Counted from the first letter of the stretch, positions 1 through 8,730 are shown. The stretch is 50,438 nucleotides of DNA from Peptococcaceae bacterium (GCA_012517475.1 JAAYUV010000094.1:1-50438); one strand, 5' to 3'. Numbers and translations are program-made. The notes: generated from the sequence alone by a model not told the origin.

Positions 1-65
1 ACTTATACACATGTTATCCACAAATTATGTGCCTACGAATTTTTTGGATTTTTGCCTGTGGATAA
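1..65. promoter_or_regulatory. cluster of three DnaA boxes
   Basis: Two exact consensus DnaA boxes, TTATCCACA at 14-22 (+) and its reverse complement at 57-65, plus a one-mismatch box TTATACACA at 3-11. A Spo0A-type box TGTCGAA lies at 129-135. Such clusters occur at replication origins and at DnaA-regulated promoters. No dnaA, dnaN, rpmH or gyrase gene is visible, so calling this oriC is not justified from the window alone; it may be the edge of one. Confidence 0.6.
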
Positions 66-87
66 GTCCTGAAACCCGCATGAATAA

Positions 88-113
88 AGGCACCCATATT
101 TTTATAGGTGCCT
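88..113. other. short inverted repeat (hairpin)
   Basis: AGGCACC (88-94) and GGTGCCT (107-113) are perfect inverted 7-mers; the A/T-rich interior adds three more pairs after one mismatch. It has no U-run on either side, so it is more likely a protein site or RNA hairpin than a terminator. Confidence 0.4.
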
Positions 114-179
114 AAATCTAAGAAAAACTGTCGAACACGAGTACTTGTTTGTATAAAAGACACTAAATGAAAACATATG

Positions 180-217
180 AGTGGAAGATATTGATTTCAA
201 TGTCTTCCACTTTTTTA
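180..217 (+). terminator. strong intrinsic terminator
   Basis: GTGGAAGA (181-188) pairs with TCTTCCAC (203-210); after a T-G wobble the inner ATTGA/TCAAT continues the stem to a tiny loop. TTTTTTAT follows. It would end a + strand transcript entering from left of the window, or a short transcript starting near the DnaA boxes. No gene is visible between position 1 and the hairpin. From 218 to 569 the DNA is about three-quarters A+T and I see no gene, only the leader of the CWB2 gene. Confidence 0.75.
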
Positions 218-569
218 TATCCCATATGAATTACATTTTTTGGGGGCGAGATATTACTTTTGGTTTTTACAATTTTAAATAAAAGTATGTTTATTTCTAA
301 TTTTCCGATTTAATTCCTTCTTTAACTATAACTTGAATTATTAGGATATGCAGTTAATAATTTCTGCTAATTAATTTCTTGGATATTTGCTATTATATAA
401 GAAGAAATAACAAAAAACAGAAAATAAAAATTAGAGTTGAAAAATAATGGATATATTTAAAAACTAATTAAATATTTTAAGTAAAATGTTTTAATTTGGA
501 AGTATATACATAGATTTACGTGTTATTTGCATGTTTCGTAATTAATTTAAGAAAAAGAGGTTGTTCTCA

Positions 570-3500
570 ATGAAATGGAAAAGGTCTTTAGCCATCGTAA
601 CTCTTGTTATTTTAATTACAAATATCATTCCATATCAAGTTTTTGCAGACAGTTTGGTATCCGGGAATGTCAGCAGGATTTACGGGCAGGACAGGATAGA
701 TACAGCCTTGGCTATTTGTGCAGCCGGATGGAGCACGAGCAATACGGTTATTTTAACTCCGGCCAACCAGGAAAATATGGCTGATACCCTTTCAGCATTG
801 AGTCTTGCGGGCCAGGAGAAGGCACCGGTACTATTAACTGATAAAGATCAGCTTGACAAGAGGGTTTTGGACAGAATCGATAAACTTGAAGTCCGGAAGA
901 TTTACGCAATCGGAGCCTTGTCGGATTCTCTTATAAATACCTTAAGGGGAGAAACAGAGAAGTCAGGAAAAAATATTATTATAGAAGTATTAAAAGGCCA
1001 GAACAGGCAGGAAACAGCTGATAAAATCAATAGCCTCCTCAAGAATCCGTCAGGATTATTTATAGTTGGAAAAGAGGCTCTTGTCGATGCATTGTCGGCA
1101 GGGTCTTATGCTTATGCCAATACTTTTGCCTATTCATATTCGAATTTTAACTCAAGTTCGATTTCTAAAGTAGCGACTCAAAATTACTCTGATCAAAGGA
1201 GTCTTATTCTTGGCGGACAAAACGTTGTTCAGAATATTCCAGGAGTAACGAGAATTTCAGGCGAGAATAGGTATGAAACCAATAGGGCAATTATTGATAT
1301 CCTTAATATGCGGAGTAATACAATATATATTGCCAACGGGGCAGATGACCATCTTGCAGATGCTCTCGCAGGAGCAGCACTAGCCGGAAAGACGGGCTCA
1401 CCAATTTATCTGACTGACGGTACAGGTACTGGACTTAATGATCTTATAAAAGATAAGATCAAGGCCGGGAGCTCCTTAGTGTTTTTGGGAGGAACTTCAG
1501 CGCTTTCGGAAAATGCCAGGATGAGGATTACGGGAGTAAATGACAGTCAAAATCTATCATGTGCAGTTTCTGAGCTTAAACCTCTTAATCTTTTACAATT
1601 TGCAATAGAGTTTAACAAAACGATCAACAGGGAAACCGGAGAAAATGTTGAGAACTATATTGTTGACGGTCATAATTTAACGAGTTCCGATGCATCGGCG
1701 GAATTGCAGGCTGACGGAAGGACGGTTGTAATAACCCTGAACGCACCGTTGGTTCAATTCAGCAGCACTATTGTTGAAGTAAAAGAGAACAAGGTCTTAG
1801 CAGCGGACAGAAAGACCTCAGCACCAGGATTTGAGGGGTCTATTACCGTATCGGATAAAGTAGTGCCGGTTATTCAGAACGTCATGCCGGAAGGAAGTAA
1901 AAAGCTAACCGTACGATTCTCCGAAGCAGTAAGCCTTTCTAATACGATGATGGATTACCAACTTTGGAAACTTGACGGGCAAGGGATTACGACCAGAGGC
2001 TTGCAAACCGTAAAAGTTACGAAGGGTATTGAATCGGCAGGGCGGATTTATGGGACAGAATTGGAAATGTATTTTGGAACTTCTCTAGGCAATGGAAATC
2101 ATATACTTGAGATACCCACAAAAGATGTCCCCGAGATCATTGCAGGAAGCTTATTTAAAGACGGAGCCGGTTACAGGCTTGATGGACAAGAGGTTCCGTT
2201 CTTTATTCAGGGGGTTTCGGGGAGTCCAACTGTAAAAATTGAAAAGACTGAAGGAAACACGGCATATTTGAAATTTGATAGACCCATGTACAGTAATGCC
2301 CAAAACGCAGCAAATAACGGTGATCCAGCCAGTGCTCTAAATGTGAATAACTATACAATTAATAGTGTTCAGGGAGCGGTTCTTTCAGCGGAGTTTATAA
2401 AAGGCTCTGATCAAAGCATTGTAAAACTTGTGATTTCACCTGAACGGGAAGCAATAGGAACTAACCTAATTACTTTAAACAAGAAGATAGAAGATTTGTA
2501 CGGGTGCCGTCTGGTAACAGACAGTGAGGGAGATGACATCAGACTCAACTTTACGGTAGAGGACGATAATATTAAACCACAAGTAGAAAAGCTTGAAGTT
2601 GTTGGTCAAAATGTGATCAGGGTAACCTTTAGTAAAGAAATGAACGGACTATACGCAATGAACAAGGCGAATTATTTGCTAAAGAATGCCGACGGAGTAA
2701 GTATACAAATAGATACGATTAATGTGGTGCCGAACAGTAATATGACCGTTATCCAAGGGGCATATCCCTGCTCAGACATATACGAAATCTATACCAATCA
2801 ACCGCTATATGGGGCTGGATATACGCTTAAGCTAACCAATGTTCAGGATATGGCTTTCAGACCCAATACGATAAGTGAAGTAACCTTAAGCTTTAATGGC
2901 AGGGATAATACCCATATTAAGGCTTTGGAGGTTACAGGTGAACAGGGGGGTCATAAGCTTGTTGTTCTGTTCTCTGAAGTGATGAGTCCCGGCTCAATTT
3001 TAGATACCAAGAATTACGTATTCTTAGACGGGGATAATGCATCCGGATTCAGATCATTACCTACGGGTTCGAAGATTAACGCCGGGCCCGAGAATCGTTC
3101 AGCTGTAATCACATTCCCCGATGCTTATATCATAAATACTTCAGGTATAAGTATCCCGGGTCATGATTTACGGTATCAGGTTACAGCCCTCGAGGTGATG
3201 AACGTGAAAGATGAAAAGGGGTATGTTTTGGAAGGTGGGTTTAGTCTTTTACAAGTTATCCCCCCCTCTGCCTCAGCCTATAAACCGCAGTATATTACAG
3301 ACAGCTTTATTGTTAAGGAAGGAAGCAATGACAATATCCGGGTTGAATTTAAATTGGATCAGGTATTGGAGAAATATTATTATCGGGATTTCCAGGTGGG
3401 GACAGTAGGAAACAAGATTACCGCTGACTCGGGGCAATTGAACGGCCGTACTGTTATCCTAACCTTTACTGATAGCGGAAAAATAACTGCTGTCCGTTCC

Positions 3501-3953
3501 CTAGGCAAAGATCTGATGCTGTTCATGTCCCTAAGTCCATCATCGTCTAATATCGCCGGGGTGGAACCGGCTGCTTTCCCGGCGGGCGGCTACCAAGTCT
3601 ATGATGACCAGGTAAGGCCCAGGGTTCTAGGCTGGTCCCTGGAAGAAAGTGCAGGAGATGACTATGCTCTCGTGACATTCAGTAAGGCTATTGACGGAAC
3701 GGTCACGGGACTGTACGAAGATAATTTTACCTTCTACTATGGCGGGACAGCTTTGGAAGTTAAAGGGGTCAGAATATATACCGATGTTCTGGGCAATCCT
3801 GTTCCCAATGTCCTCGTCTATGACCTTGCAGACGGCAATTATACCCGGGATGGTATGACAGTCCGGATGAATGAGAAAAATTTGGGGGTCAGGGATGTTG
3901 CTGACAGAAGAGGGGATCACAACACAATTGTTTATAAGGACGGAACCTTATAA
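570..3953 (+). CDS. CWB2-repeat cell-wall-anchored surface protein
   Basis: Predicted exported surface protein of about 1127 residues. The N-terminus has a lysine-rich start, a hydrophobic core and a cleavage-like VFADS site (signal peptide). Three cell-wall-binding repeat 2 (CWB2) modules follow, roughly residues 35-125, 135-220 and 225-325, with the family signatures RIYGQDRIDTA and RISGENRYETN. CWB2 triplets anchor Clostridia S-layer-type proteins to an anionic wall polymer. The rest (about 330-1127) is a series of beta-rich segments resembling SbsA-like Ig modules (recurrent VTFSK, VLFSEVM and VTFSKAI strands). I chose ATG 570 over TTG 561 because AGAGG ends at 560, giving a normal 9-nt spacing only to 570. 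No enzymatic domain is recognised. It is monocistronic, with an AT-rich leader. Confidence 0.85.
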   Translation: MKWKRSLAIVTLVILITNIIPYQVFADSLVSGNVSRIYGQDRIDTALAICAAGWSTSNTVILTPANQENMADTLSALSLAGQEKAPVLLTDKDQLDKRVLDRIDKLEVRKIYAIGALSDSLINTLRGETEKSGKNIIIEVLKGQNRQETADKINSLLKNPSGLFIVGKEALVDALSAGSYAYANTFAYSYSNFNSSSISKVATQNYSDQRSLILGGQNVVQNIPGVTRISGENRYETNRAIIDILNMRSNTIYIANGADDHLADALAGAALAGKTGSPIYLTDGTGTGLNDLIKDKIKAGSSLVFLGGTSALSENARMRITGVNDSQNLSCAVSELKPLNLLQFAIEFNKTINRETGENVENYIVDGHNLTSSDASAELQADGRTVVITLNAPLVQFSSTIVEVKENKVLAADRKTSAPGFEGSITVSDKVVPVIQNVMPEGSKKLTVRFSEAVSLSNTMMDYQLWKLDGQGITTRGLQTVKVTKGIESAGRIYGTELEMYFGTSLGNGNHILEIPTKDVPEIIAGSLFKDGAGYRLDGQEVPFFIQGVSGSPTVKIEKTEGNTAYLKFDRPMYSNAQNAANNGDPASALNVNNYTINSVQGAVLSAEFIKGSDQSIVKLVISPEREAIGTNLITLNKKIEDLYGCRLVTDSEGDDIRLNFTVEDDNIKPQVEKLEVVGQNVIRVTFSKEMNGLYAMNKANYLLKNADGVSIQIDTINVVPNSNMTVIQGAYPCSDIYEIYTNQPLYGAGYTLKLTNVQDMAFRPNTISEVTLSFNGRDNTHIKALEVTGEQGGHKLVVLFSEVMSPGSILDTKNYVFLDGDNASGFRSLPTGSKINAGPENRSAVITFPDAYIINTSGISIPGHDLRYQVTALEVMNVKDEKGYVLEGGFSLLQVIPPSASAYKPQYITDSFIVKEGSNDNIRVEFKLDQVLEKYYYRDFQVGTVGNKITADSGQLNGRTVILTFTDSGKITAVRSLGKDLMLFMSLSPSSSNIAGVEPAAFPAGGYQVYDDQVRPRVLGWSLEESAGDDYALVTFSKAIDGTVTGLYEDNFTFYYGGTALEVKGVRIYTDVLGNPVPNVLVYDLADGNYTRDGMTVRMNEKNLGVRDVADRRGDHNTIVYKDGTL

Positions 3954-4029
3954 AATATTTGCAAAAAAATGCGAAGCAATGGAAAACTCGCTATATTAGA
4001 AATTTTAATGGCTAAAATGTAAGATGATA

Positions 4030-4057
4030 TTGACAATAACGATGTTATGAGTATAAT
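4030..4057 (+). promoter_or_regulatory. sigma-A promoter of the tetR-hlyD-permease operon
   Basis: TTGACA at 4030-4035, 16-bp spacer, TATAAT at 4052-4057: both hexamers are perfect consensus. The start point would be near 4064, just before the first operator palindrome. Confidence 0.8.
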
Positions 4058-4067
4058 CCAAAATATA

Positions 4068-4124
4068 GCTAGTAACTAAATGGTTACTAGCTTGTTTTTG
4101 AAGCTTGGTAACTATTTGGTTACT
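4068..4124. promoter_or_regulatory. twin palindromic operators, probably for the adjacent TetR protein
   Basis: GTAACTAAATGGTTACT (4072-4088) and GTAACTATTTGGTTACT (4108-4124) match at 15 of 17 positions and each is a GTAAC-N6-GTTAC palindrome. Their centres are 36 bp apart. The first overlaps the predicted transcription start and is extended to GCTAGTAAC/GTTACTAGC followed by TTGTTTTT, so it could also act as a terminator. The position fits autorepression by the TetR gene beginning at 4194. Confidence 0.7.
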
Positions 4125-4193
4125 TAGACATTATTGAGACCAATAGCTGAAAAAAATAAGAACATGAATATTTCTCCTAAAGGAGGCTAAAAA

Positions 4194-4850
4194 GTGACAT
4201 TCCCGAAAAAAAACGTACTCAACTTTGATAAAGGTGGTGCAGACAGCAAATCGCGTATTCTAAATACTGCCACCAGTATATTTGCCGAGAAAGGGTTGGA
4301 TGGTGCCCGTGTTGATGAAATAGCAGAAAAAGCAGAGATCAATAAAAGAATGATTTATCATTATTTTGGGAACAAGGAGAATCTTTATATTGAGGTCCTG
4401 AGAACAAACCTGCAAAAAATTTGTGACGTCAGTGCTGAGGGGTATAATCCAAATGATGATTTTAAAATTAATCTCAAAAGAGTCCTCGAAAGATATTTCT
4501 ATTTTTTAGCGGCGAATGAAGAATTCGTAAGACTGATAAACTGGGAAGCTTTAAATCGCGGGGTCTATATCGATAAACTATTAAGTGAATTTCGGAACCA
4601 ATATCAGGAAAGCTTAAATCAACTGCTGGAAACCGGGATAAAAAGCGGAATTCTCAGTCAAGACCTGGATATAGAACAACTGATGTTAAGCATAGACGGA
4701 CTTTGTCTGATCTACTTTTCCCATAATGAGACGTTCAAACGGTTGTGGAGCAAGAAAAGCAATTCCAAGGAAATGCTCAATAAAAGAATTGAACATATCT
4801 ATCAATTATTAATGAACGGTATAATCTTAGAAAACAAAAAACAGGAATGA
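4194..4850 (+). CDS. TetR/AcrR-family transcriptional repressor
   Basis: 218-residue regulator starting at GTG after AAAGGAGGC. The helix-turn-helix is at about residues 39-60 (VDEIAEKAEINKRMIYHYFG), with the typical YHYFGNKENLY recognition-helix end. The remaining helical part matches the ligand-binding/dimerisation region of the family. It opens an operon with the HlyD-type adaptor and ABC-2 permease downstream, and the operator pair at 4068-4124 suggests that it represses its own transcription. The ligand is unknown, plausibly a substrate of the exporter. Confidence 0.88.
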   Translation: MTFPKKNVLNFDKGGADSKSRILNTATSIFAEKGLDGARVDEIAEKAEINKRMIYHYFGNKENLYIEVLRTNLQKICDVSAEGYNPNDDFKINLKRVLERYFYFLAANEEFVRLINWEALNRGVYIDKLLSEFRNQYQESLNQLLETGIKSGILSQDLDIEQLMLSIDGLCLIYFSHNETFKRLWSKKSNSKEMLNKRIEHIYQLLMNGIILENKKQE

Positions 4851-4927
4851 GAGTACAAGACACAAGAGTAAAAAAGAAGAATATGAGCATAAATGACAAG
4901 ACTTTGTAAGTTGGGGAGAGAACGAAG

Positions 4928-5965
4928 ATGGCAGAAACACTCAAAATAAAATTAGCGGAGATACTCAAGAGGAAAAAATTTCTGGTTATCATGAGCATGA
5001 TTATCGTTGTAATAGGGCTGTTCCTGATTAGTTATTTCGCTCAGGCCCAGGATAATGTAGTGGAATTAACGGGAAAAGTTGAAGCCAAGGAAGTGGATGT
5101 AAATACCAAAATTCCCGGGAGGGTTCTGGGAATAGTGGTTAGCGAGGGACAGGAAGTTAAAGCAGGGGACAAGATTGCCAAGATCGATGACAGAGATCTT
5201 AAAACCAACGAATCCCAGGCAATGGCCGGGCTTGCCGCAGCTGAAGGGGATTTAGCCAAAGCCGCAGCAGGTTCCAACTTGGTCGGCCAGAGCTCGGGAG
5301 CTGCCATTGAGAAGGCTCAGGCGGGAGTTATGAAAGCAGAAGCTGACGAACTTTTGGCGAAAACTACTTATCAGAGAACGGTTGAACTTCACAAAGCCGG
5401 ATTTGCATCGGATCAGGATCTGGAGAAAGTTGAAAGGGAGTACAAGGCAGCCCAGGCCGGGGTCCAGGCTGCTTATGGTGATCTGAATACCGCCAAGGCC
5501 TCGCTGTATCAGGTAGATGTTTACAATGCGGATATGAAGCGCGCTCAGGCGGCAATAGATAAGGCTAAAGCTGATCTGACCCTGATCAAAAATAATTTGG
5601 CTGAAACGGAAATTAAGGCCCCCTGCGATGGGGTTATATCTTCACTCAATGTCGAAGAGGAAGAGTTGGTTTCAACAGGAATGGCCTTGATGAGTATTAC
5701 CGATTATAAAAATAATTGGGTAAATATCAAGGTTCCGCAGACCCAACTTAACAAACTGGCATTGGATCAGGAACTGACGGTTCACCTTCCGGGGTCGGAT
5801 AAACAATATACGGGGAAAATAGAGAGTATCAGCAGCAAGCCCGAGTTTGCTGCGGCCAGAGCAACAAATGACCGCGGTGAAAAAGACATTATCAGCTACA
5901 ACGTAAAAATCAGATTGAATGTTCCTGAATTAAGACCGGGTATGAATGTTTACGTGAAATTTTAG
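4928..5965 (+). CDS. HlyD/MacA-type membrane-fusion adaptor protein
   Basis: 345-residue exporter adaptor. One membrane anchor at about residues 18-36; a lipoyl-like half at about 48-90 (GRVLGIVVSEGQEVKAGDKI); a long alanine-rich alpha-helical hairpin at about 95-225; the second lipoyl half with the family motif IKAPCDGVISS; then a beta-barrel domain ending RPGMNVYVKF. It resembles adaptors of YbhG/YhiI-type ABC exporters. Its start at 4928 follows a GGGGAGAG site. It lies between the TetR gene and an ABC-2 permease, only a few bases upstream of the permease, so the two presumably form one complex. Confidence 0.85.
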   Translation: MAETLKIKLAEILKRKKFLVIMSMIIVVIGLFLISYFAQAQDNVVELTGKVEAKEVDVNTKIPGRVLGIVVSEGQEVKAGDKIAKIDDRDLKTNESQAMAGLAAAEGDLAKAAAGSNLVGQSSGAAIEKAQAGVMKAEADELLAKTTYQRTVELHKAGFASDQDLEKVEREYKAAQAGVQAAYGDLNTAKASLYQVDVYNADMKRAQAAIDKAKADLTLIKNNLAETEIKAPCDGVISSLNVEEEELVSTGMALMSITDYKNNWVNIKVPQTQLNKLALDQELTVHLPGSDKQYTGKIESISSKPEFAAARATNDRGEKDIISYNVKIRLNVPELRPGMNVYVKF

Positions 5966-5971
5966 GCGGTG

Positions 5972-7147
5972 ATGGAATTGATTATAAAGTCTCTGGCTAT
6001 CAGGGAATGGCAGTACATCTTAAGAAACAAGAGGCTGTTCCTGATTATGTGCGTTATGCCGACCGTATACATTTTACTTTTTGGGTATATGTATATCGAT
6101 CATACCGTAAATAATATCAGCACCGTTGTTCTCGATTATTCCAATACTGGTATAAGCCGCAGCATTATCCAAAGTTTTGATGATTCAGATCGCTTTGATG
6201 TCAAGGGTTATGTTCATTCCGAAGAAGAAATAAGAGAAGCAATGGGCAAAAGGGAATATGTAGCCGCTTTGATTTTGCCGGGGGATTTGGAACAAAACCT
6301 GAAAAAAGGAACCAGCTCCGAAGTGCTTGTCGTTGTAAACGGAAGCAATATGCTTTTCAGCAACTCGGTAATGTCCTCTGCCAATGAAATTATATCTACT
6401 ATCTCTGCAGGGATCAGCACAAAAATGGTTGGTTCGAAACAAGGGATATCGGCGGAAGCAGCGATGGGAGAATCCCTGCCTTTAAGTTTTAGGACTAAAA
6501 TTTGGTACAACCCTACATTTAACTATACAAATTTTCTGCTTCTGGGTTTAATGGCAACGGCAATTCAGCAGATGGTATTTCTTTATGTAGCGGTATCTTT
6601 TTGCAGGGAGAAAGAATTAAATCTGTTTGGTTCTTTACTAAAAGAATATAAGCCTTACCAATTGGTAGCGGGGAAAATAGCAGCCTACCTGTTAATCAAC
6701 TTGCTCAGCGCAAATCTTGTTTTAAGTGTTTGCATTTTTATCTACAAGATACCTTTCAGGGGAAGCCTGTTGGCTCTGGAGTTATTGTATGCCACATTTA
6801 TTATTGCCATATCGGGTTTGGGAATATTTCTTTCTCTGATTTGCAAAAGTGAGTTGGAAGCCACACAGCTTTCTATGCTCGTTGCGGTACCATCTTTTCT
6901 TTTCTCGGGTTTTACCTGGCCAAGCAGCAGTATGCATGGTATAGCCAAGATACTCAATATCATACTCCCGTTGACTTATTTGGTTAATGACGTAAGAAAC
7001 ATTGCCCTGCTCGGCATAGGCCTTAAGGATATGTACGGAAGTATTCTTGTTTTAATGGGAATGGCGGCAGTATTTCTGCCGGTGTCCACCTGGCTCATAA
7101 AAAAGCAAGCAAAGAATAATTCTGAAAACAAAACAGGTTTGATTTAA
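5972..7147 (+). CDS. ABC-2 type transporter permease
   Basis: About 391 residues: one N-terminal membrane helix (about 22-42), a long extracytoplasmic loop, then five or six membrane segments in the second half. This is the ABC2_membrane_3 (YhhJ/YbhR) architecture, in which the permease works with a HlyD-type adaptor and a separate ATPase. The start is ambiguous: GTG 5969, ATG 5972 and TTG 5978 share the frame, and the SD-like AGGCGGTGA (5964-5972) best suits 5978. No ATP-binding-cassette gene follows; the next gene has its own promoter and encodes a metabolic enzyme. The ATPase would therefore have to come from elsewhere. Confidence 0.85.
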   Translation: MELIIKSLAIREWQYILRNKRLFLIMCVMPTVYILLFGYMYIDHTVNNISTVVLDYSNTGISRSIIQSFDDSDRFDVKGYVHSEEEIREAMGKREYVAALILPGDLEQNLKKGTSSEVLVVVNGSNMLFSNSVMSSANEIISTISAGISTKMVGSKQGISAEAAMGESLPLSFRTKIWYNPTFNYTNFLLLGLMATAIQQMVFLYVAVSFCREKELNLFGSLLKEYKPYQLVAGKIAAYLLINLLSANLVLSVCIFIYKIPFRGSLLALELLYATFIIAISGLGIFLSLICKSELEATQLSMLVAVPSFLFSGFTWPSSSMHGIAKILNIILPLTYLVNDVRNIALLGIGLKDMYGSILVLMGMAAVFLPVSTWLIKKQAKNNSENKTGLI

Positions 7148-7186
7148 AGTAAACGCTATCAAGGGAAACTAAAAAGGTACAGCTAA

Positions 7187-7214
7187 TTGCTATATCAACA
7201 AGAAGGGTTATAAT
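7187..7214 (+). promoter_or_regulatory. promoter of the SAH hydrolase gene
   Basis: TTGCTA at 7187-7192, 16-bp spacer, TATAAT at 7209-7214. The hexamers are close to sigma-A consensus, and this separates the following metabolic genes from the exporter operon. Confidence 0.6.
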
Positions 7215-7243
7215 AAATAATATATAACCTAGAGATCGCAATT

Positions 7244-7274
7244 AGGAGGTGGCCCGACCTGTCGGGAATGAATG
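7244..7274 (+). promoter_or_regulatory. distant ribosome-binding site bridged by a hairpin
   Basis: AGGAGGT at 7244-7250 is an excellent SD but lies about 21 nt before the start ATG at 7272. Between them CCCGAC (7253-7258) and GTCGGG (7261-7266) are inverted repeats. Folding this hairpin would reduce the effective distance to a normal value. An in-frame TGA at 7269-7271 rules out an earlier start. Confidence 0.55.
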
Positions 7275-8519
7275 AAATCTTCAATTAGGGATATTACACT
7301 TGCCCCGAGCGGGCAGAAAAAAATTGATTGGGTGGCGGCCCACATGCCCGTGCTCAATCGTTTGCGCCGGGAATTTGAGAAAGAACTTCCTTTTCGGGAC
7401 AAAAGAATTGTGATATGTTTGCACCTGGAAGCCAAGACCGCTTATCTGGCGAAAGTGATCCAGGCTGGGGGAGCGGAAGTTGCGGTAGTGGCCAGTAACC
7501 CATTATCAACCCAGGATGATGTCGTAGCGGCGCTGGTCGAGGGAGGAATCACGGCTTTTGCCTGGCATGGCGCGACGGATGAGGAATATCACCGGCATCT
7601 GAACCAGGCCTTGGATTTTCAGCCGGATTATATTATTGACGATGGCGGGGATCTTGTTTCAACTCTGCATACCAATCGGCAGGAATTGCTGTCTAAAGTT
7701 CTTGGGGGAGCGGAAGAAACCACTACCGGAATACTGCGGTTGAAAGCGATGGAACGGGATGGCAAACTTGGATTCCCCATGATAGCGGTCAATGACGCAC
7801 TGTGCAAATATCTCTTTGATAACCGGTATGGTACCGGCCAGTCTGTCTGGGACGGAATCATGCGGACAACCAATTTGGTGGTAGCTGGGAAAACCATAGT
7901 CGTGGCCGGATACGGCTGGTGCGGCAAGGGAGTTGCCTTAAGGGCCAAAGGCCTTGGAGCAAGAGTAATTGCCTGTGAGGTTGATCCGGTAAAAGCGAAT
8001 GAAGCCTGGATGGACGGTTTCGAAGTAATGCCGATGATCGAGGCTGCGCCGCTGGGGGACGTTTTTATTACGGTTACGGGAAACAAAGATGTGATCACCG
8101 GGAACCACTTTAAAGCAATGAAGAATGGCGCCATCATGTGTAATGCCGGTCACTTTGATGTGGAGATTAATAAAAAGCACCTTGCCGATCTGTCTGAAAC
8201 CAGGCGTGTGGTCAGACCCAATATAGAGGAATATCAATTCAAAGACGGCAAAAAGTTATATTTGCTGGCGGAAGGGCGCCTCGTCAATCTGGCAGCAGGG
8301 GACGGGCATCCGGCCGAAGTGATGGATATGACCTTTGCTTTACAGGTACTCTCCTTGAAATATTTGGCGTATCACGCTGAAAACTTAAGTCCGTCCGTTT
8401 ATCCTGTTCCCAAAGAAATCGACGAGAAGGTTGCTTTTCTGCGTTTAGAGTCTTTAGGACTTAAGATTGATGAATTATCACCGGAACAAAAAGCATACCT
8501 CGAAGCCTGGCGTGAATAG
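7272..8519 (+). CDS. S-adenosyl-/S-inosylhomocysteine hydrolase family protein
   Basis: 415-residue AhcY-family enzyme, the short form lacking the insert of eukaryotic enzymes. It would split S-adenosyl- or S-inosylhomocysteine into homocysteine and nucleoside. Visible signatures: EETTTGI and NDALCKYLFDNRYGTGQS in the substrate domain, a Rossmann NAD site VAGYGWCGKGVA, and GHFDVEI near the second substrate contact. In the purine-binding loop, CLHMTxE of classical enzymes reads CLHLEAK here (H51, E53, K55), a pattern that could favour a 6-oxo purine. It is followed by a deaminase gene that could supply S-inosylhomocysteine. This subfamily assignment is inference; membership of the AhcY family is firm. 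Confidence 0.9.
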   Translation: MKSSIRDITLAPSGQKKIDWVAAHMPVLNRLRREFEKELPFRDKRIVICLHLEAKTAYLAKVIQAGGAEVAVVASNPLSTQDDVVAALVEGGITAFAWHGATDEEYHRHLNQALDFQPDYIIDDGGDLVSTLHTNRQELLSKVLGGAEETTTGILRLKAMERDGKLGFPMIAVNDALCKYLFDNRYGTGQSVWDGIMRTTNLVVAGKTIVVAGYGWCGKGVALRAKGLGARVIACEVDPVKANEAWMDGFEVMPMIEAAPLGDVFITVTGNKDVITGNHFKAMKNGAIMCNAGHFDVEINKKHLADLSETRRVVRPNIEEYQFKDGKKLYLLAEGRLVNLAAGDGHPAEVMDMTFALQVLSLKYLAYHAENLSPSVYPVPKEIDEKVAFLRLESLGLKIDELSPEQKAYLEAWRE

Positions 8520-8601
8520 CCGGGCTTCATGTAAGTCTAGTTACCCCGAATTAGGTCTGGGTGCCATAGTTCCAGTATCAGCGGAGCATGGATGCGGAGC
8601 G

Positions 8602-8634
8602 CGGCTCTTTGCGCCACGGATGGCGCAAGAGCCG
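8602..8634. repeat. GC-rich palindromic repeat-like hairpin
   Basis: CGGCTCTTTGCGCCA (8602-8616) and TGGCGCAAGAGCCG (8621-8634) form a near-perfect hairpin with a 4-nt CGGA loop and a single bulge. It lies in a G+C-rich stretch (about 8575-8645) unlike its AT-rich flanks. No U-run follows, so it is not a classical terminator. It looks like a small dispersed palindromic element; this needs a genome-wide copy count. Apart from it and the mtaD promoter, 8520-8778 holds nothing that I recognise. Confidence 0.5.
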
Positions 8635-8730
8635 ATAGCGGAATTGTAGCACACAGACCAACCCGAAATCACAATTGAGTAGTTATTTATAGAATAACGT
8701 ACTAACTTGCGTTAAAATTCGGTAGCTTTA

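Noticed and set aside
1-560. Annotating oriC
   Set aside because: DnaA boxes are clear, but there is no adjacent dnaA, dnaN or rpmH gene in view and no clear AT-rich unwinding element beside the boxes.
3627-3920. Antisense frame inside the CWB2 gene
   Set aside because: It lies wholly within a well-supported gene, has no ribosome-binding site and no recognisable product; the same applies to most antisense frames over rnd, fumarase, glc and transketolase genes.
7148-7271. SAM or SAH riboswitch before the SAH hydrolase gene
   Set aside because: The leader from the predicted start is under 60 nt and shows only one small hairpin; no riboswitch core is recognisable.
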